Assembly (NCBI GenBank): GCA_028583605.1
Contig: CM053334.1
Location: 21,899,868 to 21,963,867 of the forward strand
Direction: 5' to 3'
Origin: Dastarcus helophoroides
Lineage: Eukaryota > Arthropoda > Insecta > Coleoptera > Bothrideridae
Length of the DNA: 64,000 bases
In this document: one piece after another, positions 10,810 through 21,580 of the stretch
Layout of the letters: each line of letters starts with the position of its first letter
How positions within the stretch are numbered: position 1 is the stretch's first letter
Position numbers and translations under genes: made by a program
Notes under the pieces: generated by a model
The model's database searches: none
What the model was told of the DNA's origin: nothing
What the model saw: only the letters and a program-made list of their open reading frames with translations

Positions 10810-11400
10810 CTGTCTCATTTGATCTCGAAGTTTGTAGTTTAAATTGTGAAAATATTTTTTTTTCTTCTACAATATGAAGGATTTTTTGTATTATTATTTA
10901 TATACATCTTTTAGCTACTTTTATAGTGAACTTTAGGCGCCGAAATCTAACATTAAGGCCAATAATTTTGTTTTAAACTTTTAAAGGTAATTACTTATGA
11001 ATTTATAGCGCCCAAAACCAGTTTTTCAGTAACATTTAACAAACGGTCTACTGAAGCGAGCCAAGCCGAAGTCGTCACATTCGGGAACTTCTAACTCATA
11101 AATGACAGAGCGGCAGGCAATAACGTTTATAAAATTTAAATGAAGAAGAGGAAATGAAAAAAAATTGGCAGACGAAGGTATGTGTAAGGTGAACGAAGTA
11201 AGTAACAAATCGGTGACAGAGGAATAATTCGGCATCACAAATCGAGTTGTTCGCCTTATTGGACGATAACTCGCTCCCTGCCACGTCTCCCTCGGGATCT
11301 CAGAAATCATGCATGGACGGCTACGTTCCACAATGTATGAGCTCCATACTTAGATTAACTTCGAATCGGTCCTTCCTTTTATAACAATGTTTAAAACGTT
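10810..11400. other. unique-looking sequence upstream of the Nup88 exons
   Basis: Not obviously repetitive and less AT-biased than its surroundings. One minus-strand open frame (11026-11331) shows no Nup88 or other convincing homology. It could be an intron or regulatory sequence. No coding exon can be supported. Confidence 0.4.
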
Positions 11401-12740
11401 GAAGTCATAAAATTAGTTTCATTACCCATAAAGCTGAGACGAACTTTTAACCTTATTTAATAAAAATTTAATTTTTCTCCTGTTTCTGAAACTTTAGACT
11501 ATTTTTGCATATTTTTTAAAAAATTTCGACCGACTGCAAATCTCAACCTTTTCCAAATTGTTACTTTTCTTAAAAATTCCCACTAACTGTAAATCTCGAC
11601 CTTTTTAAAAATTTTGATTTTAGGAAAAATCCAACTTTTTTGATGAATTGCGCTTTTTCGAAAATATCGAATTAAAAAAACAACGACTTTTTAGAAAACT
11701 TCTACATGTTTCTAGTTTTTTGTTGAAAATTTCGACTTTGTTTTGAAACTTCGACATTTAAAACTTCCTCTTTTTTTTCAAAATTCAAACTTTGTCTCAA
11801 AGTTACCATTTTCTTTCAAAATGTTGGCTTTTTTTAAATTTTACTTATTGGAATTTCTACTAACATTTCGAAATTTCGATTTTTTGCAAATTTTTGATTT
11901 AATTTGAAAATTTCACCTTTAAGTCCGTATATAATTTCCATTTTTAATTAGAAGTAGACTTTTTTAATTGAAATGAAAATTTCTGGACAAATGGTGAAAA
12001 ATTCAAGAAAATAATTCAAATTTCTATCTTAAAGGCGATATCTTAGGTTTAAAAATTTTTCAAGGTTCATTAAAAGCATATCAAAAGTCAATTTCCATGT
12101 TGAGAGACATTTTAGCTAAAACTGTTTGTATGAAAAAAACGAATTTGATTTTAGACCTGAAGTTTAAAAAAAAAGAAGAATTAAACGTTTGTGTTGAAAA
12201 AAATAAATAAATAAATAAATAAATAAATAAAAATAAAATGAAATGAAATTTTAACTTTAATTAACAAAAATTTTAAAAATAAACCTTACTATTTTGAAAG
12301 TTGAAACAAAAAGTAGAAATAGAAAAATCAAAATTTTAGATTAAATATCAAAAATTGGAACTTTAAATTAAATTGGGATTTTTTTTGAAAAGCTTTACCA
12401 TTTCATGTTTCCTCTCTAAAGACTTGACTTTATTTTCAGAATCTTCTTCTTGAAATTTTGTTTTTGAAATTCAAAATAGCAAGTTTTCAACCGAAATTTT
12501 GAGCAAAAAAATCTTTATTTTAACGTCGACTTTTTAAAAAAATATAAAGGATTAAATGCACCCAGCATAGTGAAAACTGGATTTTTTCACAATGCTGGGT
12601 ACAATTCAGTTTTCAGATTTAAAGAAACTTTAATTCGGGAATTCAAAGCAACATTTTGGGATCAAAGTCGAAATTTTGACTTCTAACCTCAAAAGTGGTT
12701 TGGAAATTTTGAGAAGAACAATATAATACAGTTAAAAAAT
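11400..12740. repeat. AT-rich degenerate repeats
   Basis: Mixture of TTTCGAC-type satellite (11450-11950) and A-rich sequence. Includes a simple AAAT run at about 12205-12240 and an imperfect hairpin at 12562-12600 (arms CCCAGCATAGTGAAAA and TTTTCACAATGCTGGG, one mismatch). The part from about 12540 to 12800 is a diverged direct copy of 16497-16785 on the other side of the purine tract. Confidence 0.65.
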
Positions 12741-12819
12741 CTTTTAGTGGGTCACAAAGCAGGACCAGGACAAAAAATATTTGAGAAATGATGGCATAGG
12801 TGACAAAAGTTTATAATAA

Positions 12820-15800
12820 AGAAGAAGAAGAAGAGGAAGAAAAGGAAGAAATAGAGGAAATAAAGAGAAGGAAGAAGAAGAAGAGGAAGAAAATGGGAGA
12901 ATGGGGAAGAGGAGGAAAAAAAGGAGAAAGAGAAGAAGGGAGAGAAGAAAAATAAAAAGGAGATGATGGAAAATAAGAGGAAGGGAAATAAAGAAAAGAG
13001 AAGAAGGAAACAAAGAAAAAGAGAAAGGAGATAAAGGAAGGAAAGAAAAAAGAGATGAAACAGAAGAATGAAAAGAAGAAAAAAAAGAGGAGAAAGAAGA
13101 ACAAAAGAAAGAGAAGGAAGGCGAAGAATAAAGAAAGAGGAGGAAGGAGAAGAATAAGAAGAAGAAGAAAAATTGAAGGAAGGAGAAGAATAAGAAGAAG
13201 AAAAATGGAAGCAACAGGAGGGAAATAAGGAGAAAGAGAAGTTAAGGAGAAAAAGAAAAAGAAGATGAAGAAAGGGCGAAGGAGCGAAATAATGAGAAAG
13301 AGGAATAAGGAGAAAAAGACAAGGAGGTAGAGGAGGAAGAAGGGAGGAAATACAAAAAGATGAAATAGAAGGAAGAAGAAAAAGAGAAAGGAGATAAAAA
13401 AGGAAAGGAAAAAGAGAAAAAACAGAAGAATGAAAAGAAGAAAAAGGAGAAGAGAAAGAAGAAGAAAAGAAAGAGGAGGAAGGCGAAGAAGGGAAAAAGA
13501 AAAGAGAAGGAGAAAAGGAAGAAAAAGAAATGAGATGAAGGAAGAAGAAAAGAAAAGAAAAGGAAGGGGAGGAAGTAAATAAGAAGAAGAAGAGGAAGGA
13601 GAAGAGGAAAAGAAAAAAAGAGATGAAGAAGGGGAAGGAGGAAATAAGGAAAGAGAAAGAGAAAAAGAAAAGGGGATGGATATAGGAGAAGAGGAGGGAA
13701 ATATGAAGAAAGAGAAGAAGGGAATAAAGAAAAAGAAACAATAAGATGAAGAAAGAGAAAAAGAAAAAGAGAAGGAGAAGAAGAAAACAAAAGAATGAAA
13801 AAAAAGAAAAAAAGAGGATAGATAAAGAAAGAAAAGAAAGAGGAAGGACAAGAGGGAAGAAAAATGGAAGGGCTGGGAAAGAGGGAAAGGGAAAAGGAAG
13901 AAGAAAATGGAGGAGAAAGAGAAATCGAGAAAAGGGAGGAAAAAGAGAAAGGGAAGAAGGAAAAGAAAAGAAGAGAAGAAGGAAGGAAGAGAAAGGAAGA
14001 AGAAGAAAAGGAAGAAGAAGAGGAAGGAGAAGAGAAAGCAGAAGAGGAGGAAAATAAGGGGAAAAAGAAGAAGGGAAATAAAGAGAAAGAGAAAAAGGAA
14101 AAGAAGAAAAAGGATATGAAGGAAGAGAAGAAAGAAGAGAAGAAACAGAAGAATAAAATGAAGAAGAAAAAGAAGAGGAAGAAGAAGAAAAGAAAGAAGA
14201 AGAAAAAGAAAAGGAAGAAGATAAAGAATGGGAAGAAGAAGAGGAAGGAGAAAAGGAAGAAGAAAAATGGAAGAATGGGAAAAGGAGGAAAATACGGAGA
14301 AAAAGAAGAAGGAAAAGGGGGAAAAGGAGGAAAAGAAAAAGTTGATGAAAAAGGAGAGAAATAAAGAGAAAGAGAAGAAGGAAAAAAAAGGAGATGAAAG
14401 AAGAGATGAAAGAGGAGACAAAACAGAAGGATGAAAAGAAGCAGAAGAAGGAGAATAAGAAAAATGGGAGGATGCGAAAGAGGGAAATAAGGAGAAAGAG
14501 AAGAAGGAATGAAGAAAGAGAAAAATGAAAGAAAGAGAAGAAGAAAAAGAAAAAGCAGGTGAAGAAAGAAGAAAAAGAGAACAAACAGAAGAATGAAAAG
14601 ACGAAAAAAAAAGGAGAGCAAGAATAAGAAAAAGAAGTAAAAGAAAAGGAAGAGAAAGATAAAGAATAGGAAGCAGAAGAAAAAGGAAGAGAGATAGGAA
14701 GAGGAGGAAAAAGGAGCAAAAAAGAAAAAGAGACATGAAAGAAGAGAAGATAGGAGGAAAGGAGGAATGAGAAGAAGGTAGAAAAGAAGAAAAATATGGA
14801 AAGGAGGGAAAGAGGGGAATAAGAAGAAAAGAGAAGAAGGCAAAGAGAAGAAAAAAAAGAAAAAAGAAGATGAAAGAAAAGAAGAGAAAAGAAAAGAAGA
14901 AAAGAAGAAAGAAGGAAAAAGGAGAAAAGAAGAAGAAAAAGGAGAAAAAAGTAATAAAAGGAGGAAAATAAGAAAAGCAGAGAAAAAGAAGAAAAGAGAG
15001 AAGGGAGAAGATAAAGAATAGGAAGAAGAAGAAGAAGGAGAAGAGGAAAAAAAAGAATTGAAGGATGGGAAGAGGAGGGAAATAAAGAGAAAGAGAAGAA
15101 GGAAAAGGAAAAAAAGAAAAAGTAGACGAAGAAGAAGGGTAATAAAGAGAAAGGGAACAAGAAAAAGAAAAAGGAGATGATGGAAGAGAAGAAAGAGGAG
15201 AAGAAACATAAGAATGAAAAGAAAAAGAAGAGAAAGAAGAAGAAGAGGAAAAGGAAGAGGAAGAAAAAGAAAATGAAGAGGAAGAAAAAGAAGAGGAGGA
15301 AGGAGAAGAATAGGAGGAAGAAGAGGAATGAGAAGAGGTGGAATAAGAAGAAAAATGGAAGGATGGGAAAGAGGAGGAAAATAAGGAGAAAGAGAAGAAG
15401 GGAAAGGAGAAAAAAGGAAAAGGAGATGAAGAAAGAGAAGAAACAGAAACATGGAAAGAAGGAGAAAAAAAGGAGAAGAAAAAGAAGAAAAAGGAGAAGA
15501 TGAAGAATGAAATGAAGAAAAAGAAGAAGAAAATGTAGTGGAAGAAGAAGAAGAGGAAAGAGAAGAGGAAGAAGAAAAATGGAAGGATGAGAAGACGAGG
15601 AAAATAAGGAGAAAAAAAAGAAGGAAAAGGAGAAAAAGAAGAAGGAAAAGGAGGAAAAGTAGATGAAGAAGGAGGGGAATAAAGAGAAAGAGAAGAAGGA
15701 AAAGGAAAAGTAAAAGAAGATAAAGGAAGAGAAGAAACAGAAGAGGAAGAAGAGAAAAAGGAAAAAGAGGAAGAAAAAGAAAAAGAAAGGGAAGAGGAAG

Positions 15801-16260
15801 AAGGAGAAGAATAGAAGGAAGAAGAGGAATGAGAAGAGGTAAAAGAAGAAGAAAAATGGGAGGATGGGAAAGAGGAGGGAAATAAGGAGAAAGGCAAGAA
15901 GGGAAAGGACAAAAAGGAAAAGGAGATGAAGAAAGAGAAGAAACAGAAGCATGAAAAGAAGAAGAAAAAGAAGTAGAAAAAGGAGAAGAAGATGAATAAG
16001 GAAATGAAGAGAAGGGAGAAGAAGCAGTAAAAGAAGAACAAAGAGAAAAAGTAGGAAAAGAAGAAGAAAAAGGAGAAGAAGAAAAAGATAAAAAAAAGGA
16101 GAAAGAGGAAAAACAGAAGAAGAAGAAATGTGACAAAGAAGAAGGATAAAAAGAAGGAGAAGAGGAGCACAAAAAGAAGAAAAAGAAAGACAATGAAAAG
16201 GAGTAGAAAAAGAAGAAAGAGAAGAAATGAAGCAAAAGAAGAAAAATAAGCAAAAATAAG
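12820..16260 (+). repeat. 3.4-kb near-pure purine tract (AAG/GGA-rich minisatellite)
   Basis: The plus strand is almost entirely A and G, with rare C or T. Units are built around AAGGAGATGAAGAAAGAG followed by AAACAGAAGAATGAAAAG. Recognisable copies start near 13025, 13388, 13737, 14110, 14390, 14558, 15175, 15421, 15718 and 15925, so there is a degenerate higher-order period of roughly 250-370 bases. The purine strand favours Lys/Glu/Arg frames and the opposite strand very long Phe/Ser/Leu frames, none of which is a gene. Both flanks carry related A-rich repeat copies, suggesting expansion inside a repeat unit. Confidence 0.9.
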
Positions 16261-16261
16261 A

Positions 16262-16785
16262 AAACCCTATTTTCACCTCATTTTTAAAATATCGGTTTTA
16301 AGCTGTAGTATTAAAATATTTGATCTTTTCTTCGAAAAAACATTTGATTTTTAAGTTCAAAATATGTAGAACAGATCCAAAATGGCAAGATTTAAACAGA
16401 AATTTTGAAAAAAAAATTAAAACCTCAACTTTTAAGGCCGACATTTTAGGAAATACTACTCGAAATGAAATGTACTTGAAAAAATTTCGGAAAAGTAAGG
16501 AAATTTTAAGATACTCAGCATGGTGAAGAAATTGAGTTTTAAGATTAAAGAGAAGCATGTTGAACTTTGAAACATTAACTCAGGATTTCGAGAAAAAGCA
16601 CCCATTTGGAATTAATTGTTTGGAGAAAAATAAATAAATTCTAGAAAATAAAAGACGAAATTTTGACGTCCAACTTTAAAATATTTAGAAAATTTAACTA
16701 TGGTCGAGATTTTGAGAAAAACGTTTAAAGAAAGAAAATTTTCTAGTGGGTCATGAAGGGCAAACACAAAAATAACGTGCCCATG
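16262..16785. repeat. A-rich repeat copy, right flank of purine tract
   Basis: Diverged direct copy of the sequence left of the purine tract. Shared landmarks are a CAGCAT-GTGAA element (12565 and 16518), a TTTTGAC-TCCAAC/TCTAACC-TTTAAAA segment, and a TAGTGGGTCA motif (12747 and 16743). No coding evidence. Confidence 0.55.
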
Positions 16786-17935
16786 GAAACATTTTGGGAA
16801 ACGCCATTCATATTTAAATGAAATGTTCCAATTAGGAGTTCCTATCATTCAAATTGAATTAGAAACGAAAAAAACTTTGTTGTTGTTGGGTGTACGTAAA
16901 TATTTCTTGACAAAATTCATTTTTAAGGCGCAGTAGACGTGTGCTGATGGGCATTAAGCGCGTACGTAAGTTCAGATCGAGGTAGACGTAAATTTATCTT
17001 TTATTTGAATGTCCCGGTGTCATGCCAGAGAAAAGGGTTGAAATTGTATAAAAGTTATCCGTGGAGAAATAATTGTGACGTGCCAACTAAAAGGTTGGCG
17101 GTGGTAGGATGTAATTCCACCACCCTCTTGCATGCAAAAGTAAAACAATTTCAGATGCCCGACATCCCTCATGTTCTTACCGGTTGCATGTGTGTACACG
17201 TAAACACACGTCCCCGCGTAGATGTGTGTCGGGCGCAACCGCCCCGGTTTTGGCATCCCTTTATCATTATTAGGTTCCGCGCCCCCGCCTACTTGAGCCC
17301 ACGGCTCTCTTTGAATTCGTAGAATTAGTCGGATGCGAGCACATCCTCTTATCTTTTATTTTCCTGACATCTCTTTATTTAAATATTGTATAACATTTAA
17401 ATAGCCCCTCTACGGACGTTTTAGCATTTTCTTGTAACATTACTGTCACTATTGCGGCATTCGCTTGTCCAATTTAATTGCTGAAGTAGAGCTTTTGCTA
17501 CTATTTTAATGCTTAGACACTAGTTGACCGTTTCGCTCGCGTTTCAGGGGTGGGTATTGTTACAAAAAGACGTCGCGTTTATGGGGTTGGAATCCAATGA
17601 TTTATTCAATCAAAGAACCTTCGGGTGAGCCACCGCTATCGATGTAATATTAAAGGGGGCGATTCTTTCACGTTTCGCACGTAGAAGATCATAAAACACA
17701 ACTACATCAGTCTCTGGCTGAATTGGAACTGATCATGCAATCCACTCGTTTTAGTAAAGAACTTGGTTGATAGCACTTTTATTGATATGTCAATGTCAAT
17801 AACAAGTTGTTAAAGGTACCCATATACGACATAGCTGTTTCAATTGACAGATATGCAACAGAATGCGGAGAACTAGCTTCGTTGGTTAAGGCGTCGCTCT
17901 AAAGTTAAGAATGTAATGCTGACCGTTTTTAGAAT
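16785..17935. other. unique island, no gene recognised
   Basis: Balanced composition without satellite modules. An open frame at 17005-17322 has no recognised homology. 17868-17910 contains a tRNA-like A-box (TAGCTTCGTTGGTTAAGGCG) that may be the head of a truncated SINE. Otherwise nothing can be assigned; conserved non-coding DNA is possible. Confidence 0.4.
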
Positions 17936-18350
17936 TTGTTTTTTCCTCAAAATTTTAAATTTTTTGTGAATTAGACCTAAAAATTTCGACCTTATTTCAA
18001 AATGTTGACTTTTATAGGAGTCTCCACTTTTTTTTTTAAATATCGACTTCCTTCAACTCTCTGACTCAAATTTTTCTTTAAAATTTTCATTTTTTCTCCA
18101 AATTATATTTTTGTGGTAAATTTAAATTTCTGAAAAGTATTACTTTTGAAAATTTTCACTTTTTTGAAACTTACTATTTATTTGTTTTAAATTTTTGAGT
18201 TTCTGAAAAAATAACGACCATTTTTAAATTTCGTTTTTTTCCTCCAAATTTCAATGTTTTTGTGAATTCGTAGTCTGAAAATTTTAATTTATTTTTCAAA
18301 TTATCGACTTTAAAACTTCAACTTTATTTCAAAATGTTGGATTTTATACA
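17935..18350. repeat. TTTCGA-type AT satellite, short block
   Basis: T-rich modules of the kind found at 4.9-9.1 kb. No gene. Confidence 0.6.
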
Positions 18351-18472
18351 CGGTCCTGCAACAGTGCGTCGGGCATCTATAGGTCCTATAATAAAGAAGT
18401 TAGATATTCCGTTCACATGCAAACCTTAATTGTGTATAAGGATGTATTTCAGGAAAATATGATCACATGGAC

Positions 18473-18600
18473 AGGGTGTCTCCAAAAAGTGTGAGCAGCT
18501 GAGGGTGGATTTTTTTAAATGGAACCCCCCGTGTTTTACATTTTTGGGTTCCTTTCTGACAACTTTACATATTTCTAAGATATTGTTAAATTTGGTTAGA
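18473..18600. repeat. ACAGGGTGTC-headed short repeat, one end
   Basis: Starts with ACAGGGTGTCTCCAAAA and includes TTTTTTTAAATGGAACCCC. It resembles the repeat at 19178-19259 but lacks the closing CACCCTGTA end. Confidence 0.45.
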
Positions 18601-19026
18601 TAGTTCCAGAGTCCTATAATGCACAGACCAATAGGTTTAAACATTTATTAGATTCGAAGTTTGGAAACCAAATACCGGTTTCGATCTTGTTAGATCTCGT
18701 CAGTTTGGTATATCCAACTCGAATGTTAACAAATGTTCAGACAAGTAAGTACTAAAACATTCACAGGCGTCAAGCGAGTCACTCTTAGTACTACCACCTA
18801 TTGGTCCATAGAGAAACTATGGCCATCGCCAACAATGTCCTATGACCTATTGGTCTGTGCATTATAGAATCCTCGTCTTCTGGGAACTCTCCTAGAGAGC
18901 AACCGCTTCGCTAGGTGGCAGTGTTTCAACTGTTGGTAGTTCAGTTACCTATGATTCACTATACACGCCTGGAGGGCTGCATGAATTTGTAGTCTAGGTT
19001 GCATTCTTCTTGCATAGTTCCAGAGT
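18600..19026 (-). mobile_element. hammerhead repeat family A, full copy with 13-bp target duplication
   Basis: The 401-base element (18613-19013) is flanked by a perfect 13-base direct repeat ATAGTTCCAGAGT (18600-18612 and 19014-19026), the size expected of target-primed or similar retroposition. Its first 254 bases are bounded by a perfect 22-base inverted repeat containing TAATGCACAGACCAATAGG (18614-18635 and 18846-18867). The remaining 150 bases are a tail shared with other copies. There is no protein coding. A hammerhead ribozyme lies on the minus strand at 18667-18709. Other copies: 4.3, 49.8, 50.6, 52.5, 54.1 and 57.0-57.5 kb. The inverted ends might suggest a MITE, but the 13-base duplication and the ribozyme favour a retrozyme-like element. 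Confidence 0.82.
18667..18709 (-). ncRNA. type I hammerhead ribozyme, minimal stem III (family A)
   Basis: On the minus strand all core parts are present in order: stem I 5' strand ACCAAA; core CTGACGA (fits CTGANGA); stem II GATCT-AACA-AGATC, five perfect pairs with a four-base loop; GAAA; then CC-GGT, making the self-complementary hexamer ACCGGT with the last core A; cleavage triplet GTA; stem I 3' strand TTTGGT, six perfect pairs with ACCAAA. Beyond a small internal loop, stem I continues with GGA/TCC and further pairs, as in natural hammerheads that need loop contacts. With so short a stem III, cleavage may need two molecules pairing through ACCGGT, a behaviour known from other minimal type I hammerheads. 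Confidence 0.82.
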
Positions 19027-19177
19027 AATAAATAAATAAAGAGAAAAAAAAAATTTTGCAACATTTCCTTTAATAATTCATTAAAAATACAAACACGCCC
19101 TAAAATCAAAACTACGCTAGGTGTTTACTGCGGTGGGTCTCTAGTTTCTTTGCTATAAATATCTTAAGCCTAACTTG

Positions 19178-19259
19178 TACAGGGTGTCCAAAATTCAATG
19201 CCAAATTATGTAAAATATAAAGCAATTTTTCTTCATTTTTTCAAATGGAACACCCTGTA
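19178..19259. repeat. 82-bp fragment with TACAGGGTG inverted ends
   Basis: TACAGGGTG at 19178 and CACCCTGTA at 19251-19259 form inverted ends around a short A/T-rich centre including TTTCAAATGGAACACC. The outer motif equals the TA target plus terminus of the mariner element at 25.9-28.0 kb, but the interior is unrelated to it. Possibly a tiny non-autonomous remnant. Confidence 0.45.
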
Positions 19260-19479
19260 TATTTCTTTCTATGAGATAGAGAATTAAAAAATGAACATTT
19301 TTTGTACCTACAAATATTTCGAAATTTTTAACGGTTAAGCAGATATTCGTCGGATTATTACATATGGCTCTTCCGACACTAAGATACAAGACAAAAAATC
19401 AGAGATGGATTTGATAAAAATTTATTTATTTATTGAGGGGGGGGGGTTAATTTTGTTTATTCTGCATTTTTTTATTTGA

Positions 19480-20060
19480 TCGCTAAACCTCAACTTTGAA
19501 AATTTCTACTTTATTTTCATAGTTTCCACTTTTTGTAAAGATTTAGAGCATTTTTCAAAAATTTGACTTCGTCCTTACTTTTTTTTTTGAAAATTGTACG
19601 TTTTTAAAAAATTCTTTTCTTTTTGAAACTTCCAAATTTATTAAAAATGTTTACTTACTTTCAGGGAACACTTTTACTTTATTAAAATTTCGAAACGAAA
19701 ATTTCGTCTTATCAAAATTTTGACTTTGTCGCGACGTTTCGACTTTTTTATAGATTTCGATTTTATGAAAGTTACGTTTTTCTCCAAATTTCACTTCTGA
19801 AATTTTCGATTCCCCAAATTTGACTTCCGAAATTTTCGATTCTCCATAATTCCCACTTTTTTTTGGAAATTGCAGCCAGTTTTCAAAACTTTGACTTTTT
19901 CCCAAAGCTTTGACTTTTTTGAAAGTTACGAATTCGAAGATAACCTTTTTCCCTCAAATTTCAATTCCTTTTTTGGTTTAATTCGAAAATTACTGGAACA
20001 AAATTGGTTTCGAAAGTCTAATTTTTGGCTTATAAAAAAGTTGAACTTTTTCAGTTTTCA
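19480..20060. repeat. AT satellite block
   Basis: T-rich TTTCGAC/TTTGACTT modules, including a short local tandem (AAATTTCACTTCTGAAATTT-like units near 19780-19830). No gene. Confidence 0.6.
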
Positions 20061-20770
20061 ATTAGATATCCTTTTTCACCCCGTTTGGGGCTTTTGAGAA
20101 AAAAGTGTCCACTGAAGTGCAAAGTTTGTGGAGTAGATGCGAATTGACAGAAATGCGTATTTCTGGCGAGATGAAACGTCGGAAATAAGTTTTATTTATC
20201 GGTATAATATCTGGCGAAAGTTCGCGACACTTACCCAACTTATCCATTACCGTTGATGTAAAAACATGTCACATTACCATTTCCGACGACCCGGGCGAAT
20301 AAAAATCGTAAATCCGCCACTTTACCACCGTCTACTCTTATTTTACTAATTAGAATTTCTTTTCATTACCGTCCGCGAATTTATTAGAAGGTTAGGTGGC
20401 ATAATTAATATGCACCGGCTAACCCTGCCCCCGAGTCATTGTATGGCACGTCTCTCTGCTTTCTCTCCTTTTCTCACTTGGGCGCCGTCCCCCGTCGATA
20501 ACAAAAAGGTGTAAAGTAACTTAAGAAAAGTCGAGATTTGTGCCGGCTGATTATTCTATAAAGTTACGCGTTAAATTTGAGAAACAGACTGCTCGAGCGT
20601 ATTTTTTTTTGTCGTCTAGAAATAATAATAATCTACTGTTGTAAGGGATACGTTTTACTTTCGAGGGCATTTCCGTTATGATCCAAGGAGACATCTGGTG
20701 TAGAATAAACTTGGCAATACAGTGGTATCAGCGATCAGTTTTCTATTTTTCGAAAAAATATCTCGTTTTC
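20060..20770. other. unique island, no gene recognised
   Basis: Non-repetitive, relatively GC-rich for this window (20380-20520). Short open frames only. No RNA gene recognised. Confidence 0.4.
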
Positions 20771-21019
20771 TCTAAACGAGTTGCGTAATAAACAGTTAAA
20801 AGTTAGTTACAAGTCACCCAATGGAGGTTTACTCTCTTGGATACTTATACGACTGACTAACGGCTTTAAGTTGGAAGTGTATATAACTACCGTACCATGC
20901 TGATGAGGCCAAGGAAGGCCGAAACTAGTCTATGGTTGCGGTTGTACATATTTTCAATTTTAAGCACGTTTAACTGTTTAATTGCAGAACATTTAATTGG
21001 TCATTTGTCTAAACGAGTT
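20771..21019 (+). mobile_element. small hammerhead-bearing element (family B) with 12-bp direct repeats
   Basis: A perfect direct repeat TCTAAACGAGTT occurs at 20771-20782 and 21008-21019 and encloses 225 bases that include a complete type I hammerhead on the plus strand. No open frame. The size, the 12-base duplication and the ribozyme match what is known of animal retrozymes and of Penelope-associated ribozyme repeats. No second copy was seen in the window, so the boundaries rest on the direct repeat alone. It lies directly upstream of a truncated jockey element; whether the two are functionally linked is unknown. Confidence 0.7.
20887..20945 (+). ncRNA. type I hammerhead ribozyme, minimal stem III (family B)
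   Basis: All conserved parts are present: stem I 5' strand ACCATG (20894-20899); core CTGATGA (20900-20906); stem II GGCC-AAGGAA-GGCC (20907-20920), four perfect G-C pairs; GAAA (20921-20924); then CTAGT, giving the self-complementary hexamer ACTAGT with the last A; cleavage triplet GTC with the predicted cut after 20930; stem I 3' strand TATGGT (20931-20936), six pairs including one G-U. Stem I resumes after an internal loop (GT opposite TGC) with ACC/GGT at 20889-20891 and 20940-20942. The combination of a large stem I loop, stem II loop and two- or three-pair stem III is the known minimal type I form found in repeats and Penelope-like elements. Confidence 0.88.
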
Positions 21020-21043
21020 AGTTCAAAACCAAACTACAGCTGA

Positions 21044-21580
21044 AACTCATCGGGATACATTCCACCGAACAAAGCAGTTCTCGAAGAAGATTTTGAAAAA
21101 ATATTCATCGCAAACGAAGAAACGTTAATTGCAGGAGATTTTAACGCGAAACATCCGCAATGGAATTGCAGGGTGAGAAATACCAAAGGCACAGCGCTGG
21201 AAAGATACGTCACTGAAAATGACATAGGTGTTTTGGCTCCCAGAAAACCAACACATTATGGCCATATAGGACGTCCTGACATACTGGATATAGGAATTTT
21301 TAAGAATATAACTAGAAATATGGAGATATATACGAAATCTGAACGAAGTTCAGATCATAACCCGATATATATACAAATAGGAGAAGAATGCTTATTGGAA
21401 GAACAACAGTTAGTTAAAAGAACTAACTGGCAAAGATACAAAAGGCATCTGGAAGAAAATCCGACATTAATGGAGGAGATTTCAAAATGTCAACGAATTA
21501 GAAAGAAGCGTCAGAAAGATACAAGAAAATATTCTGAATGCCATCAGTGTGGCGACGTACGAGAAAAGACGGGATTATAG
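21044..21580 (+). pseudogene. jockey ORF2, endonuclease part
   Basis: Apurinic-type endonuclease, C-terminal half. Reads AGDFNAKHPQWN, then the domain end with a DILDIGIF-type strand and SSDHNPIYI, the conserved final Asp-His. The frame is open from about 21044 to 21580, but true continuity is lost near 21485, where the RT frame takes over (NELERSVRKIQENIL runs in the other frame). Confidence 0.85.

Noticed and set aside
11026..11331. Minus-strand open frame with a DFGLAR string resembling a kinase motif
   Set aside because: No other kinase motif around it and no plausible exon structure; a chance match.
13746..14434. Lys/Glu/Arg-rich plus-strand frames in the purine tract
   Set aside because: Low-complexity translation of AAG/GAA repeats with no domain.
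12752..16276. Very long minus-strand open frames (1174, 1119 and 1003 residues)
   Set aside because: All three phases of the pyrimidine strand are open because TAA/TAG/TGA need purines. The products are only Phe, Ser, Leu and Pro.
18613..18867. Classification as a TA-target MITE based on the 22-bp inverted repeat
   Set aside because: The perfect 13-bp direct repeat lies outside the longer 401-bp unit, and a second copy has its own 12-bp repeat at the same boundaries, so the unit is larger and retroposed.
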